In this document: piece by piece, positions 34,780 through 45,212 of the stretch
Numbering within the stretch: position 1 is the stretch's first letter
Layout: every line of letters begins with the position of its first letter
DNA from: JAJDIA01 sp031555145
GTDB lineage: Bacteria; Bacteroidota; Bacteroidia; Bacteroidales; Tannerellaceae
Reading direction: 5' to 3'
NCBI GenBank assembly: GCA_031555145.1
Contig: JAVBUR010000012.1
Coordinates: 1 to 64,000 of the forward strand
DNA length: 64,000 nucleotides
Translations under genes and position numbers: made by a program
Notes under the pieces: generated by a model
Databases searched by the model: none
What the model saw: only the letters and a program-made list of their open reading frames with translations
Told to the model about the DNA's origin: nothing

Positions 34780-35379
34780 TTGGAAAAGAAGTCGAACATT
34801 GTTCCCCCGTCAGAAATTGACTCAGAACGAAATTTCGGTTCGTTCTATGAATCATACTATAAACGATTTTATCGTTATGCGTACTATTATGTAAACGATT
34901 CGGGAACGGCCGAAGATATTACGCATGATGCGATTATATATTATTGGGAAAACAGGCGCAGATTATCGGCAGAAACGGATGCTTTAGGCTATATATTGCT
35001 GACGGTAAAGAATAAATGCCTAAATTGTTTAAAGCATCTACAGGTAGAATCAGAATATAATAAGAGCTATCTGGAGCTGTATGAATGGGAAGTGAAAGCC
35101 CGTATCATGACATTGGAAAATGAGAATTATTCGGAAATTTTCATGAAAGATATCATTGAAATCGTGACAAAATCTTTAGCCAAGCTTCCTAAACAAACAC
35201 AGGATATTTTCAGAAAAAACCGCTTTGAATATAAATCAAGAAAAGAAATTGCCGCAGAAATGGGGGTATCAATACAAAAAATTGACTACCACATAAATAA
35301 GGCTAATAACCATTTATACAAAGACTTAAAAGATTACTATCCATTACTTATATTGTTTTTTCCACTATTTTCCAATTAA
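34780..35379 (+). CDS. ECF-type RNA polymerase sigma-70 factor
   Basis: 199 residues. Sigma region 2 (FGSFYESYYKRFYRYAYYYV... and AEDITHDAIIYYWENR, about 21-60) is followed by region 4 with the HTH (SRKEIAAEMGVSIQKIDYHINKA near 156-178) and a hydrophobic tail. The start is TTG; the next Met is far inside the protein, so a non-ATG start is required. With the FecR gene downstream it forms a sigma/anti-sigma pair that normally relays a signal from the SusC-like receptor encoded next. It probably controls the SusC-to-GH78 genes (inference). Confidence 0.9.
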   Translation: MEKKSNIVPPSEIDSERNFGSFYESYYKRFYRYAYYYVNDSGTAEDITHDAIIYYWENRRRLSAETDALGYILLTVKNKCLNCLKHLQVESEYNKSYLELYEWEVKARIMTLENENYSEIFMKDIIEIVTKSLAKLPKQTQDIFRKNRFEYKSRKEIAAEMGVSIQKIDYHINKANNHLYKDLKDYYPLLILFFPLFSN

Positions 35380-35662
35380 TTTTTATAAGTACCTTGCCCT
35401 TCTCCCACAATTTATCACTATTGTTTTGGGGAGTGATGTCGATATGTGCATTTTCAAGAACCTTCCATTTTTGCTTACTATCTACACGGGCATAGATGTC
35501 CGTCAACCCCTGTAACTGACTAAATTCCAAACACTTCAAAGAGTTATTTTAGATTTTAATGGGACAGGAATATGTTTTCTCAGAAAATTATTTCGTGAAG
35601 TTTGGGGTTTTGGGACTTTCGGTTGCTCTTATTATAGAACGATTGAAACGAACGAAATCGGA
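35380..35662. other. Gap between sigma and FecR genes, possible small leftward ORF
   Basis: 283 bases, AT-rich. A leftward 63-codon frame (35539-35348) reads QGLTDIYARVDSKQKWKVLENAHI-like sequence that looks protein-like, but no start signal or family is recognised and it overlaps the sigma gene end. No terminator or clear promoter for fecR was seen. Confidence 0.3.
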
Positions 35663-36595
35663 ATGAATATAGATCATCATATACTTTTACGTTACTTCTC
35701 CGGAGAGTCTTCGGAAGAGGAAAAGGAACAGATTCGCCAGTGGCTGGAAAGCGACGAGGCGAATAAGAAGAAATTTATCCGTGAACGGATTCGCTTTGAT
35801 GCCTCTGTCGTTATTGGTGAAAATGAAGATTTGGTTAGACCGGCTTCTTTAACGCGACGGATGATGATTAATTCACTGAAAGTAGCCTCTGTTGTATTGT
35901 TGCTGATTGGCTGCAGCTATTTTTACAATGCTTACCGGATGCGTGAATTGGGTGAACTCATGCAGGATATATATGTTCCGCCTGGTAGCCGGACATCGAT
36001 TACATTATCAGAAGGATCTACCGTATGGCTGAATTCAAATACGACATTTAAATACCCCAGCCTTTTTAGTGATGAACGAATTGTGGAATTGGATGGGGAA
36101 GGTTTTTTCGAAATAGCAAAAGATACCGACAAGCCCTTTATTGTACATACTGATAAATATAGCATAGAAGTACTGGGAACGAGCTTTAATTTAGAGTCGT
36201 ATGATAACGGTTCTCATTTTGAGACTGCACTATTTACCGGAAAAGTGAAACTATTTAAGAATCAAGAGAATAGCGATACTGTTTTTTTGAGCGCGGGAGA
36301 AACAGCTACATTGATCAGAGATGAACTTGTTATTTCTCCGACAAACTACAATCTGTACAGATGGAAGGAGGGCATTATTGTTATTGAAAACGAGTCATTT
36401 GAAGACATCATGGCTTTGTTTGAAAAGTATTTCGATCTGAAAATAGTAGTGCAGGTGGAGGAGGTGAAAGAACTGGGTTACTGGGGGAAATTCCGGATGG
36501 CGGATGGGATTGATCATGCGTTAAGGGTTTTGCAGAAAGACTTCAGTTTTACATACAAGCGAGAGGAGGATTCGAATATTATTTACATTTATTGA
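35663..36595 (+). CDS. FecR-family anti-sigma factor
   Basis: 310 residues. A cytoplasmic N-terminal part with a zinc-free FecR_N-like helix set (YFSGESSEEEKEQIRQWL, 11-28) precedes one transmembrane helix (about 71-89) and the periplasmic FecR domain (GSRTSITLSEGSTVWLNSNT and LDGEGFFEIAKD). It ends in a DUF4974-type secretin/TonB-like domain (FEDIMALFEKYFDL to the end). It holds the ECF sigma factor until the SusC STN domain signals that substrate is bound. The gap to the sigma gene is larger than usual. Confidence 0.93.
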   Translation: MNIDHHILLRYFSGESSEEEKEQIRQWLESDEANKKKFIRERIRFDASVVIGENEDLVRPASLTRRMMINSLKVASVVLLLIGCSYFYNAYRMRELGELMQDIYVPPGSRTSITLSEGSTVWLNSNTTFKYPSLFSDERIVELDGEGFFEIAKDTDKPFIVHTDKYSIEVLGTSFNLESYDNGSHFETALFTGKVKLFKNQENSDTVFLSAGETATLIRDELVISPTNYNLYRWKEGIIVIENESFEDIMALFEKYFDLKIVVQVEEVKELGYWGKFRMADGIDHALRVLQKDFSFTYKREEDSNIIYIY

Positions 36596-36598
36596 GAT

Positions 36599-36626
36599 GT
36601 CACTTTCACCATTATGGGTGAGTGAC
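36599..36626 (+). terminator. Weak hairpin after fecR
   Basis: GTCACT pairs with AGTGAC and an inner CACC with GGTG around a 6-base loop, starting just after the fecR stop. There is no strong T-run, so it may only attenuate. Confidence 0.35.
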
Positions 36627-36792
36627 TTACTGAATTTTCGGATCACTAGATAAAAATTATTAACAGTAACAACAGAATGCCTATGGACAAAAACAGTCTT
36701 TAAAAATGAATCGGTAAATGCGTCAACACTTACCGATTCCAAACAAGTACATGTGAAAATATACTTATTACTTACAAGTCAAATACAAAGAT

Positions 36793-39700
36793 ATGAAAAA
36801 AATCTTTTTATCAGGGGGGAGATTGTCTGAAAACGATCAACCCAAACAACTATTTAGAATCATGAGGTTAACATTTTTTTTATTATTGACATTTGCCAGT
36901 TTTGCATTTGCGAACAATGCCAATTCGCAAAATGCCAAGGTAAATTTGAACAAACAAAGCGCCATACTTAAAGATGTGCTGGAGGAGATAGAGAACCAGA
37001 CGGATTATCTTTTTGTTTCGAACCGAGATATTAACCTGGCGCAAAGAGTGTCCGTGCGCGCGAAAAATAAATCCGTACGGGAAGTCTTAGACCATATCCT
37101 CGGGGATACGGATTTATCCTATACAATGGAGGGTATCAATATTATCCTTTCAAGAAGAGAATCACAGGAAAGTGAGGCTGTTGCCCAACAAAAACGAACT
37201 ATTACCGGAACGGTTACGGATGACAGCGGAGAATCTATTATCGGAGCCAATATTACTGAAAGAGGAACTACGAATGGAACCATAACGGATCTCGACGGTC
37301 ATTTTTCTCTTACGGTTGGTGATCATGCTGTCCTAAAAATATCGTATATTGGTTATATCACTCAGGAGGTCACTGTCGGAAGTCAAAATAATCTGATAAT
37401 CACCTTACACGAAGATACGCAGGCCTTGGGTGAAGTGATTGTAATCGGCTACGGTACGACCCGGAGAAAGGATTTTACCGGTTCTGTGTCTTCTGTCAAA
37501 ATGGAAGATTCACCGATTGCATTGCAGTCAAACCTAAATGCACTGGAAGCAATCAAGGGCAATGTCCCCGGTCTTGATATCGGTGCCACAAACGAAGCTG
37601 GAGGAACTCCATCCATGCAGATTCGTGGACAGAAATCAATATCGGGATCAAATGATCCTTTGATTGTTTTGGATGGGGTTATTTACATGGGTAGTATCAA
37701 TGATATTAACCCGAACGACATTGCTTCTTTTGATATCTTGAAAGATGCGACGTCAGCAGCTGCTTACGGTTCACGTTCGGCAAACGGAGTGATTATTATT
37801 ACAACTAAAAAAGGCCGTATAGGCAAACCAGTCATCACATTGAATGCCAGTGGGAGTATGCAGACATGGCAGACCAGACCGGATCTGATGAACGGTGAAC
37901 AGTGGTTGGCATCGGTTCTGGCACGTAATAATTCAACGGATATGAGTTGGATGACTCCACAGGAAATAGCAAATATGGATGCAGGAAAAACAACCGACTG
38001 GATGGATGTTGTTACCCGCACCGGTTGGGTACAGGATTATCAGTTATCAGTTTCCGGAGCAGGAGAAAAAATGAACTATTATTTATCGACATCCTATTCT
38101 GATAATGAAGGAGTTGTTGTCGGAGATGACTGGAATCGTTTTTCTGTATTAGGAAAAGTTAATACGGATATAACAAGCTGGTTACAAATTGGGGTGGATG
38201 CTTCTTATACAAAAACAGATAAATCCGGTATTAGGGCTGATTTAAACAGGGCGGCAACAGCCAATCCATTTGCTGTTAATTATCGGGATGAAGCGAATAA
38301 ATTACTGGAGAGATTCCCTTATACACAGTCTCTTAATCATCCATTGTGGGATACGGAAGAAGCTGGCGTAAGAGATAATATAGATAAAAATGATAATTTT
38401 CGTCTGAATGCGTATGCGGTTGTCAAATTACCGTGGGTAGAAGGATTAAGTTACCGTTTTAATTATACGGCAAATCAGACAAATGATGAGTATGGTAATT
38501 TTTACTATGAATCTTATTATGTAAAAGAGGGCGCTTATAATGATGAAACGCGATACTCACCGGCTACTTATCAAAGCCTGTTAAGCAACGCGAACGGAAA
38601 TCTTCGGGAAAGAACGAGAACCAGCTGGTTAGTTGATAACATTCTGAATTATAAGCGAACGTTTGGAAGGCATTCGGTTGATTTGACCGCTGTAGCTACA
38701 CGTGACCGTTTGACATGGGTATCAGAGAAAATTTCCGGTTCAAATTTTTCAGCCAATGGTAATACCACACTTGGTATCAATGGACTTCATTACGCGACTG
38801 TGCAGAAAATTGATCTGTCTAATAACTCTGATGGGATGTATAATTATCAACGTTCAAACATCGGTTACCTCGGGCGCATCAATTATTCATTTGATGACCG
38901 TTATTTCTTTACCGGTTCTTATCGTCGGGATGGAGCCTCCGTATTTGGTATGAATAATAAATGGGGTGATTTCTGGGCTTTTGGTGGAGCGTGGAATATA
39001 ACAAACGAATCTTTTATGGAAAATATGGTAGATGCTATATTGAACAATTTGAAGGTCAAATTATCGTGGGGAAAAAACGGTAATCAGGGATTAGAGCCGT
39101 ATGGAACATTGTCTACGGTAATAAACGGATCTTCAAGCGGTATTCGATATGAATTTGGTGACAGCAAAATCCTGTACGGTTTAAATACAAATGCGTTAGG
39201 AAATGCTGATTTAGGATGGGAGTCGACAGAGTCCTGGAATATCGGGTTAGAATCAGCCTGGTTAAACAACCGGTTGTTCGTGGATGTAGATATGTATTTT
39301 TCTAAGACGACCGACCAGATTTTTACGCGGAATATACCGGTTATGACTGGCTTTAAGACGATGAAGTCATCCATGGGACAAGTTGATAATCGAGGCATAG
39401 AGGTGAATGTTCGTTCTGTAAATATTACACAACAAGATTTCCAGTGGACAACGGGACTTACTTTCTGGCTGAATCGTAATAAGTTGGTTCATCTGTATGG
39501 AGATGACCTGAACGGTGATGGAAAAGAAGACGATGATATTTCTAATAGCCGGTTTATCGGGAAGCCTTTAGGCTCTATTTATGGATATGTTCAGGACGGC
39601 ATTGTACAGGAAAGCGATATAGAATATATGTCGAAAAACGGAGTAGTTGCCGGAACTCCCAAATATAAGGATCTGGACGGAGACGGTGCGATAACTTCGG

Positions 39701-40200
39701 AAGACCGTGATATTTTGGGATATGCATCGCCTAACTTCCGATTGAATATGAGTAATTCGGTGACGTATAAGAATTGGGATTTGTATGTGATGCTTGCCGG
39801 AACTTTCGGTGGCGGAGGTTATTACCTGAAGTCTAATGCGTCAGCTTATATGACGAGTGGCTCCAGTTTATTTAATTCGAATGGAATATACATTCCGTGG
39901 TGGACTACTGAAAATCAAAGTAATAAATATCCTTCGGCGACATTTACCGGAGATAACCGGTTCCAAGGACTTCAGAATCGTGCTTTTGTACGTGTTCAGG
40001 ATATCACATTATCGTATACATTCCGCGAAGACTGGGTGAAAAGAACAAAAATTGATCGACTGAAAATTTTCCTGACAGCTAAAAACCTGGCAACATTTAC
40101 CAACTGGGAAGGAGGCGACCCGGAAGTCGGAGTAGCTGTTCGTGATAATACACCATCGGCATTAACATCATATTCGCTGGGATTGAATATTAGTTTTTAA
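36793..40200 (+). CDS. SusC/RagA TonB-dependent outer-membrane transporter with STN domain
   Basis: 1135 residues. After a leader (RLTFFLLLTFASFAFA) come the STN signalling domain (about 48-110: ILKDVLEEIENQTDYLFV...), a carboxypeptidase-regulatory-like domain (about 136-215: ITGTVTDDSGESIIGANI), the plug with the SusC signature (GQKSISGSNDPLIVLDGV, LKDATSAAAYGSRSANG) and a 22-strand barrel ending SYSLGLNISF. The STN domain means it can signal through the FecR/ECF pair upstream. It imports an oligosaccharide together with SusD. Translation may start at the first Met or at the Met before RLTFF. Confidence 0.96.
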   Translation: MKKIFLSGGRLSENDQPKQLFRIMRLTFFLLLTFASFAFANNANSQNAKVNLNKQSAILKDVLEEIENQTDYLFVSNRDINLAQRVSVRAKNKSVREVLDHILGDTDLSYTMEGINIILSRRESQESEAVAQQKRTITGTVTDDSGESIIGANITERGTTNGTITDLDGHFSLTVGDHAVLKISYIGYITQEVTVGSQNNLIITLHEDTQALGEVIVIGYGTTRRKDFTGSVSSVKMEDSPIALQSNLNALEAIKGNVPGLDIGATNEAGGTPSMQIRGQKSISGSNDPLIVLDGVIYMGSINDINPNDIASFDILKDATSAAAYGSRSANGVIIITTKKGRIGKPVITLNASGSMQTWQTRPDLMNGEQWLASVLARNNSTDMSWMTPQEIANMDAGKTTDWMDVVTRTGWVQDYQLSVSGAGEKMNYYLSTSYSDNEGVVVGDDWNRFSVLGKVNTDITSWLQIGVDASYTKTDKSGIRADLNRAATANPFAVNYRDEANKLLERFPYTQSLNHPLWDTEEAGVRDNIDKNDNFRLNAYAVVKLPWVEGLSYRFNYTANQTNDEYGNFYYESYYVKEGAYNDETRYSPATYQSLLSNANGNLRERTRTSWLVDNILNYKRTFGRHSVDLTAVATRDRLTWVSEKISGSNFSANGNTTLGINGLHYATVQKIDLSNNSDGMYNYQRSNIGYLGRINYSFDDRYFFTGSYRRDGASVFGMNNKWGDFWAFGGAWNITNESFMENMVDAILNNLKVKLSWGKNGNQGLEPYGTLSTVINGSSSGIRYEFGDSKILYGLNTNALGNADLGWESTESWNIGLESAWLNNRLFVDVDMYFSKTTDQIFTRNIPVMTGFKTMKSSMGQVDNRGIEVNVRSVNITQQDFQWTTGLTFWLNRNKLVHLYGDDLNGDGKEDDDISNSRFIGKPLGSIYGYVQDGIVQESDIEYMSKNGVVAGTPKYKDLDGDGAITSEDRDILGYASPNFRLNMSNSVTYKNWDLYVMLAGTFGGGGYYLKSNASAYMTSGSSLFNSNGIYIPWWTTENQSNKYPSATFTGDNRFQGLQNRAFVRVQDITLSYTFREDWVKRTKIDRLKIFLTAKNLATFTNWEGGDPEVGVAVRDNTPSALTSYSLGLNISF

Positions 40201-40219
40201 TCTTTTATAAATGATACAT

Positions 40220-42007
40220 ATGAAACAAAATATATTAAAACTAAGTATAGGATTCTGTCTATCTGTCTTTGTATTGACCGGATGTAACGATTCCGATTTT
40301 CTGACGGAAAAGCCAAAAGCTTTTTATACGACGGATAATGCTTTCTCTACTTCAGAACAGGTAGACCAGGCATTAATCGCCTGCTATTCCCATATTCGGG
40401 CAATGTACTGTATGACTGAAGAAAGTATGGCATCGTTTGCTTTTCGTGGTGGTAATGGTACGGATATGTATGATGTCGCCACGATCCGAAGAAGTAATCG
40501 GTTTAATGATTATGGCATCATTACAACGGAGCATGATGTATTTTATACAAACTATTCGCATTGGTACCAGTTGATAGCTAAAGCAAATTTGGCATTATAC
40601 GCAGCGGAGTTGCCTCAGATAGCATGGGCGTCACAACAGGACAAAGCCTATGCAATAGCGCAGGCTCGTTTCTTCAGGGCTTGGTGTTATCGTAATCTGG
40701 GAGAATTATATGGTGGTGTACCTCTTGTCACGGAAATCACGACGACTCCGCATTATGATTTTGTGCGAACTCCACGCATTGAAACATACCAGTTTGCAAT
40801 AGACGAGCTTGAAGCGGTTTTAAACGATCTGCCAGAAACGACTCCTTCACCGGGGCGTATCGTTCGTGGTGCGGCACAGCATACTTTGTGCCAGCTATAT
40901 CTTGATAAAGGGCTTACTCTGGAGGAAGAAGGGAAAAGTGGTGATGCGCAAACTGCATACAATCGATCTGTTGAATATGGAAATATTTTGATAGACGGTT
41001 CGGCATATAGCCTAATGACCGAACGGTTCGGTTCTCGCAAAAACGAGAACCCTGATTTCTATTATGCAAATACGGTGGCGGAACAAATCCCAAGTCGTTT
41101 GTATTCTGCAGCAGGGGTCGTTATGGAAGGTAATGTTATTTGGGATATGTTCCAGGAAGGAAACCAAAATTATCAGCAAGGGAACAAGGAAGCAATTTGG
41201 GTCGCTCAAATTGATTATGCTGCATACAAAACAGAGGACGGATCTTCTAAATTGCAGTATTCGCGTGTGTTTGGTCCCGTATTTAGAGATCCGATGTCTT
41301 CTATTTGCTTTGGCGCTATGGAAGATGTCGGTGGACGCGGGATCGTGCAGGTGATGCCGACCATGTATACCCGTGACGTTATCTATGAGGAGAAATGGGC
41401 GGATGATTTGCGTAATTCAGACGCAGTATTTCGTAGAACGTTTTTGGGGAATGTCTCCACTTCGGAATATTTTGGAAAAGCTATTCCCTGGAGTGTTCTT
41501 TATCGTAACGGACAAGGTACGGATGCTGTAAATACGGCGAAGACACAAGTTTTCCCTGTTTCATGCAAGATTGCTACTGATAAATATACCGGTATTTCAG
41601 ATGGAGAAAACCGTAGTAATTTGTTCCGCGATGAATATATTATTCGTCTATCGGAAACGATTCTGTTACGTGCCGAAGCAAAAATGCGTTCAGGAAATAA
41701 TGCAGGCGCTGCGGCAGATATTAATTTGCTGCGTGCTCGTGCTAAATGCGGTTATATGGTTACGGCGAAGGATGTAAGTGTAGATCTGATTTTGGATGAA
41801 CGCGCCCGTGAATTAGTATACGAAGAAACACGTTGGAATACGTTGCTTCGTATGGGAGGAGCCATAGCAGTTGATCGAATAAAGAAGTATGCTTATTGGG
41901 ATGACCCGCGTAATACATTAACAAAGAACTTTAATCTGTGGCCGATTCCACAAACGGTCATTGATACGAATAAAGATGTGATTATCGAGCAAAACCCCGG
42001 ATGGTAG
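40220..42007 (+). CDS. SusD/RagB glycan-binding lipoprotein
   Basis: 595 residues from the second Met (an upstream in-frame ATG at 40211 is less likely). Lipoprotein leader ending VLTGCND, then the SusD N-terminal TPR-like fold (FSTSEQVDQALIACYSHI), WYQLIAKANLAL, and the C-terminal RagB region (LILDERARELVYEETRWNTLLRM). It forms the lid over SusC at the cell surface and captures substrate. The gap to susC is about 20 bases. Confidence 0.95.
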   Translation: MKQNILKLSIGFCLSVFVLTGCNDSDFLTEKPKAFYTTDNAFSTSEQVDQALIACYSHIRAMYCMTEESMASFAFRGGNGTDMYDVATIRRSNRFNDYGIITTEHDVFYTNYSHWYQLIAKANLALYAAELPQIAWASQQDKAYAIAQARFFRAWCYRNLGELYGGVPLVTEITTTPHYDFVRTPRIETYQFAIDELEAVLNDLPETTPSPGRIVRGAAQHTLCQLYLDKGLTLEEEGKSGDAQTAYNRSVEYGNILIDGSAYSLMTERFGSRKNENPDFYYANTVAEQIPSRLYSAAGVVMEGNVIWDMFQEGNQNYQQGNKEAIWVAQIDYAAYKTEDGSSKLQYSRVFGPVFRDPMSSICFGAMEDVGGRGIVQVMPTMYTRDVIYEEKWADDLRNSDAVFRRTFLGNVSTSEYFGKAIPWSVLYRNGQGTDAVNTAKTQVFPVSCKIATDKYTGISDGENRSNLFRDEYIIRLSETILLRAEAKMRSGNNAGAAADINLLRARAKCGYMVTAKDVSVDLILDERARELVYEETRWNTLLRMGGAIAVDRIKKYAYWDDPRNTLTKNFNLWPIPQTVIDTNKDVIIEQNPGW

Positions 42008-42028
42008 TATGATTTGTGATTATTACAC

Positions 42029-45000
42029 ATGAAAATTATACTATTCTTTTTAGTTTGGATTATGTTGTTGGGCCGCGTAGCGCCCAACAACAATTCCATG
42101 AAATCACAGTCCGAACACGGATCGGATGGGTTTTTACCTGATTTTACGACTTCTTCCGATCTGGAGACAGATTTCCTTTCTCCGCCTGATTATGCGAAAC
42201 CTCGTGTTTATTGGTGGTGGTTAGAAGGGAGTATTTCCAAAAAAGGAATACTGTTTGACTTGATGGAAATGAAAAAGGCGGGTATTCAGGGGGCGATCAT
42301 TTTTGACGCCGGTTCATCCTCATACGCCAATATGAGAAAAACAGCGCCAGGGCCTGTGTTTATGAGCGACGAATGGAGAGATTTGTTTACGTATGCCTGT
42401 ATAGTTGCAGATAGTCTTGATATGGAAATCAGTCTGAATATTGGCAGTGGTTGGAACGATGGAGGGCCATGGGTTACACCGGAGGAAGCTTCCCAAAAGA
42501 TGGTCTGGAGTGAATTAACGGTACAAGGGCCTAAGCTAATATCAGAAAAGTTGCCTATGCCCGAAGGATTACTGGAGGATAAGCAGGACGGGAAGCCTTA
42601 TTACAATCCGATAGCAGTATTGGCGGTAAAAGAGACGCTCAACAGCGAATCGGTAAAACCGCTTGAAAATATGGATATTAAAGCTGTCCATTCGATTCGA
42701 ATTCCTAAAACAGCGAACGGGCTGGGTTTTGACTGGGATATTTTCATGAAGGAGGAACCTTCGCAGGAAGGCGATTGTAATGCTTTTCTGAAAGATGTAA
42801 TTGATATAACCAATAAGGTCGATGCTGATGGGAACATCAACTGGCAAGTTCCGGAAGGCAAATACATTATCATGCGTTTTGGTTATACCGGTACTGGTAT
42901 AAAGGTTTCGACTCATAGCCCTGGAGGTGGCGGATGGGCAATTGATTATATGAGCAAAGAAGCAATGGATTTGCAATATGATAATACAGTCAGCATACTC
43001 CTTCAGGATTTAAGGCAGGCCGGTTCAAAAAGCCTGAAATATTTTCATGATGACAGCTGGGAACTTGGCGCTGCAAACTGGACACATCAATTTGATTTTC
43101 TTTTTGAAAAAGCAAACGGATATAATATCATTCGTTATTTGCCGGTTTTAACCGGGCGGATTATTGAAAGTCGCGAGATCTCTAATCGGTTTTTGTATGA
43201 TTTCAGACGAACGATCGCAGATCTTATCTGGGAAAACCATTACAAGCATTTCCGCGACCGGGCAGATGCAGACGGATGCGGTATCCATTCGGAAAGTGGA
43301 GGTCCTCATCCGGCTCCGATTGATGCGCTGAAAAATGTTGGTTTGAATACTATTCCAATGGGTGAATTCTGGATACGCGCCAATACGCATCGGATTACTC
43401 CCGAAAGCCGTCTGTATGTAAAACAACCGGCATCGGCGGCACATATATACGGAAAGCGTTTTGTTCAGGCTGAAGGTCCGACAAGTATCGGGCCACACTG
43501 GGAAGAAGATTTTGCTTATATGAAACCGACCTTAGACAGAGTATATTGTGAGGGACTGAATCGCTTAGTCATACATACCTATACACACTCTCCCGAAGAG
43601 GCCGGAATTCCTGGAAATGAATATTTTGCCGGAACACATTTCAACCCGAATGTAACATGGTGGAAACAAGCGCCAGCTTTTCTGGCATGGAACAGCCGTA
43701 TTTCTTTTATGTTGTCACAAGGTTTGTTTGTCGGAGATGTCTGTTTTTACTATGGAGATAATACTCCGAATCAAGTACCCTTGAAACATGTTTATGAAGG
43801 TTTGGGAGAAGGGTACGATTATGACGTCTGCAATACGGAAGTGATATTGGAGCGAATGACGACACGTGACGGAAAGATTTATCTTCCGGATGGCATGAGT
43901 TATGAAGTGTTGGTCTTACCGGAACGCATAGGTATTAACCCAAAAGTCCTGTCAAAGCTGGAGCAGTTAGTGAAAGACGGCGCTACCATTATAGGGCCGA
44001 GACCAGAGACATCGGTGGGATTGCGTGGTGATGAAGAGGCTGTTAAGAAAGTCAAAAAGACTACCGAGGCAATGTGGGGAGAAGATGGAAAGGAAAAAAA
44101 CTCTTCTATGCGTAAAATAGCTTATGGCAAAGGTTTTGTCTGTACTGGTACGAATATTAGAAGCATTCTTTCCGAGAAGGGAATACAGCCTGACTTCTTG
44201 TATCAGAGTAGTCGGCCGGAAGCGCTTGTCGACTATATCCACCGGCATACCGACGATGCGGATATCTATTACATAGTAAACAGAAACGAACGGCCTGAAT
44301 ATATTCATGCGTCTTTTCGTGTGGCTTCCAAAGTTCCTGAGTTATGGGACCCTGTTACCGGTGAAATTGTGGACTGTCCAGTGTATTCTTCTGGAGGCGA
44401 TAAGGTTTCAATACCTATGTTTTTAGAGCCGTTCGGATCCGTACTGGTTGTTTTTAGAAAAAAAACCGGTATTCATTACGAACAGATGCTTTGGAATGGT
44501 AATAACTTATTCCCAGCACTACCTGTAGATACATTTTGTACAGTTCCGTTTATACCACAAACCGGTGGTGGCTTGTTATTTGTTCATCCGGGTGAGTATT
44601 CACTGACTCTGTCAACCGGCGAAGAAGAAACAATATCGGTGGGCGAATGTCCTGAAATAAAAATCAATACCCCATGGGACGTGTCATTTGATCCGTTATG
44701 GGGCGGGCCGGAACATATTGTTTTTGAAGAACTCACACTCTGGAATACACATAAAGAGCCGGGAATCCGTTACTATTCAGGAACTGCAGTTTATCGCAAT
44801 ACCTTTGAAATATCTTCCGGGCAGATTGAAAACAAACGGGCCTATCTGGATCTGGGTGAAATGTATAATCTTGCGGAGGTTTATGTGAATGGAAAAACGG
44901 CAGGTGTGTGGTGGCAACCTCCTTTTTCCAGAGATATTACCGGACTTTTGGAGAATGGAATGAATAAAATTGAAATAAAAGTAGTTAATTTGTGGCCTAA

Positions 45001-45142
45001 CCGGATTATCGGAGATAACTTTCTTCGGGAAAGCGAACGGTATACGAAAACAAATGTAGCAAAATTTACGACAGATTATCCACTACGGGCTTCCGGCCTG
45101 GTTGGGCCGGTGACAATTAAAATCATGCACCACTCACGATGA
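42029..45142 (+). CDS. GH106 family alpha-L-rhamnosidase-like enzyme
   Basis: 1037 residues with a signal peptide. PRVYWWWLEGSISKKGIL and MKKAGIQGAIIFDAG near the start, then FMSDEWRDLFTYACIVADS, are characteristic of GH106 and its relatives. A large multidomain barrel is followed by beta-sandwich domains; the C-terminal one reads YLDLGEMYNLAEVYVNGK, a galactose-binding-like fold. GH106 enzymes remove alpha-L-rhamnose from plant and microbial glycans by family knowledge. It lies 21 bases after susD and shares its AT-rich base use. Confidence 0.85.
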   Translation: MKIILFFLVWIMLLGRVAPNNNSMKSQSEHGSDGFLPDFTTSSDLETDFLSPPDYAKPRVYWWWLEGSISKKGILFDLMEMKKAGIQGAIIFDAGSSSYANMRKTAPGPVFMSDEWRDLFTYACIVADSLDMEISLNIGSGWNDGGPWVTPEEASQKMVWSELTVQGPKLISEKLPMPEGLLEDKQDGKPYYNPIAVLAVKETLNSESVKPLENMDIKAVHSIRIPKTANGLGFDWDIFMKEEPSQEGDCNAFLKDVIDITNKVDADGNINWQVPEGKYIIMRFGYTGTGIKVSTHSPGGGGWAIDYMSKEAMDLQYDNTVSILLQDLRQAGSKSLKYFHDDSWELGAANWTHQFDFLFEKANGYNIIRYLPVLTGRIIESREISNRFLYDFRRTIADLIWENHYKHFRDRADADGCGIHSESGGPHPAPIDALKNVGLNTIPMGEFWIRANTHRITPESRLYVKQPASAAHIYGKRFVQAEGPTSIGPHWEEDFAYMKPTLDRVYCEGLNRLVIHTYTHSPEEAGIPGNEYFAGTHFNPNVTWWKQAPAFLAWNSRISFMLSQGLFVGDVCFYYGDNTPNQVPLKHVYEGLGEGYDYDVCNTEVILERMTTRDGKIYLPDGMSYEVLVLPERIGINPKVLSKLEQLVKDGATIIGPRPETSVGLRGDEEAVKKVKKTTEAMWGEDGKEKNSSMRKIAYGKGFVCTGTNIRSILSEKGIQPDFLYQSSRPEALVDYIHRHTDDADIYYIVNRNERPEYIHASFRVASKVPELWDPVTGEIVDCPVYSSGGDKVSIPMFLEPFGSVLVVFRKKTGIHYEQMLWNGNNLFPALPVDTFCTVPFIPQTGGGLLFVHPGEYSLTLSTGEEETISVGECPEIKINTPWDVSFDPLWGGPEHIVFEELTLWNTHKEPGIRYYSGTAVYRNTFEISSGQIENKRAYLDLGEMYNLAEVYVNGKTAGVWWQPPFSRDITGLLENGMNKIEIKVVNLWPNRIIGDNFLRESERYTKTNVAKFTTDYPLRASGLVGPVTIKIMHHSR

Positions 45143-45212
45143 GGCATTAAAAAAATGAAATTTAAACAATTCCTAAAAATATAATTAACATCGCTACTTT
45201 AAATAATTTCTT

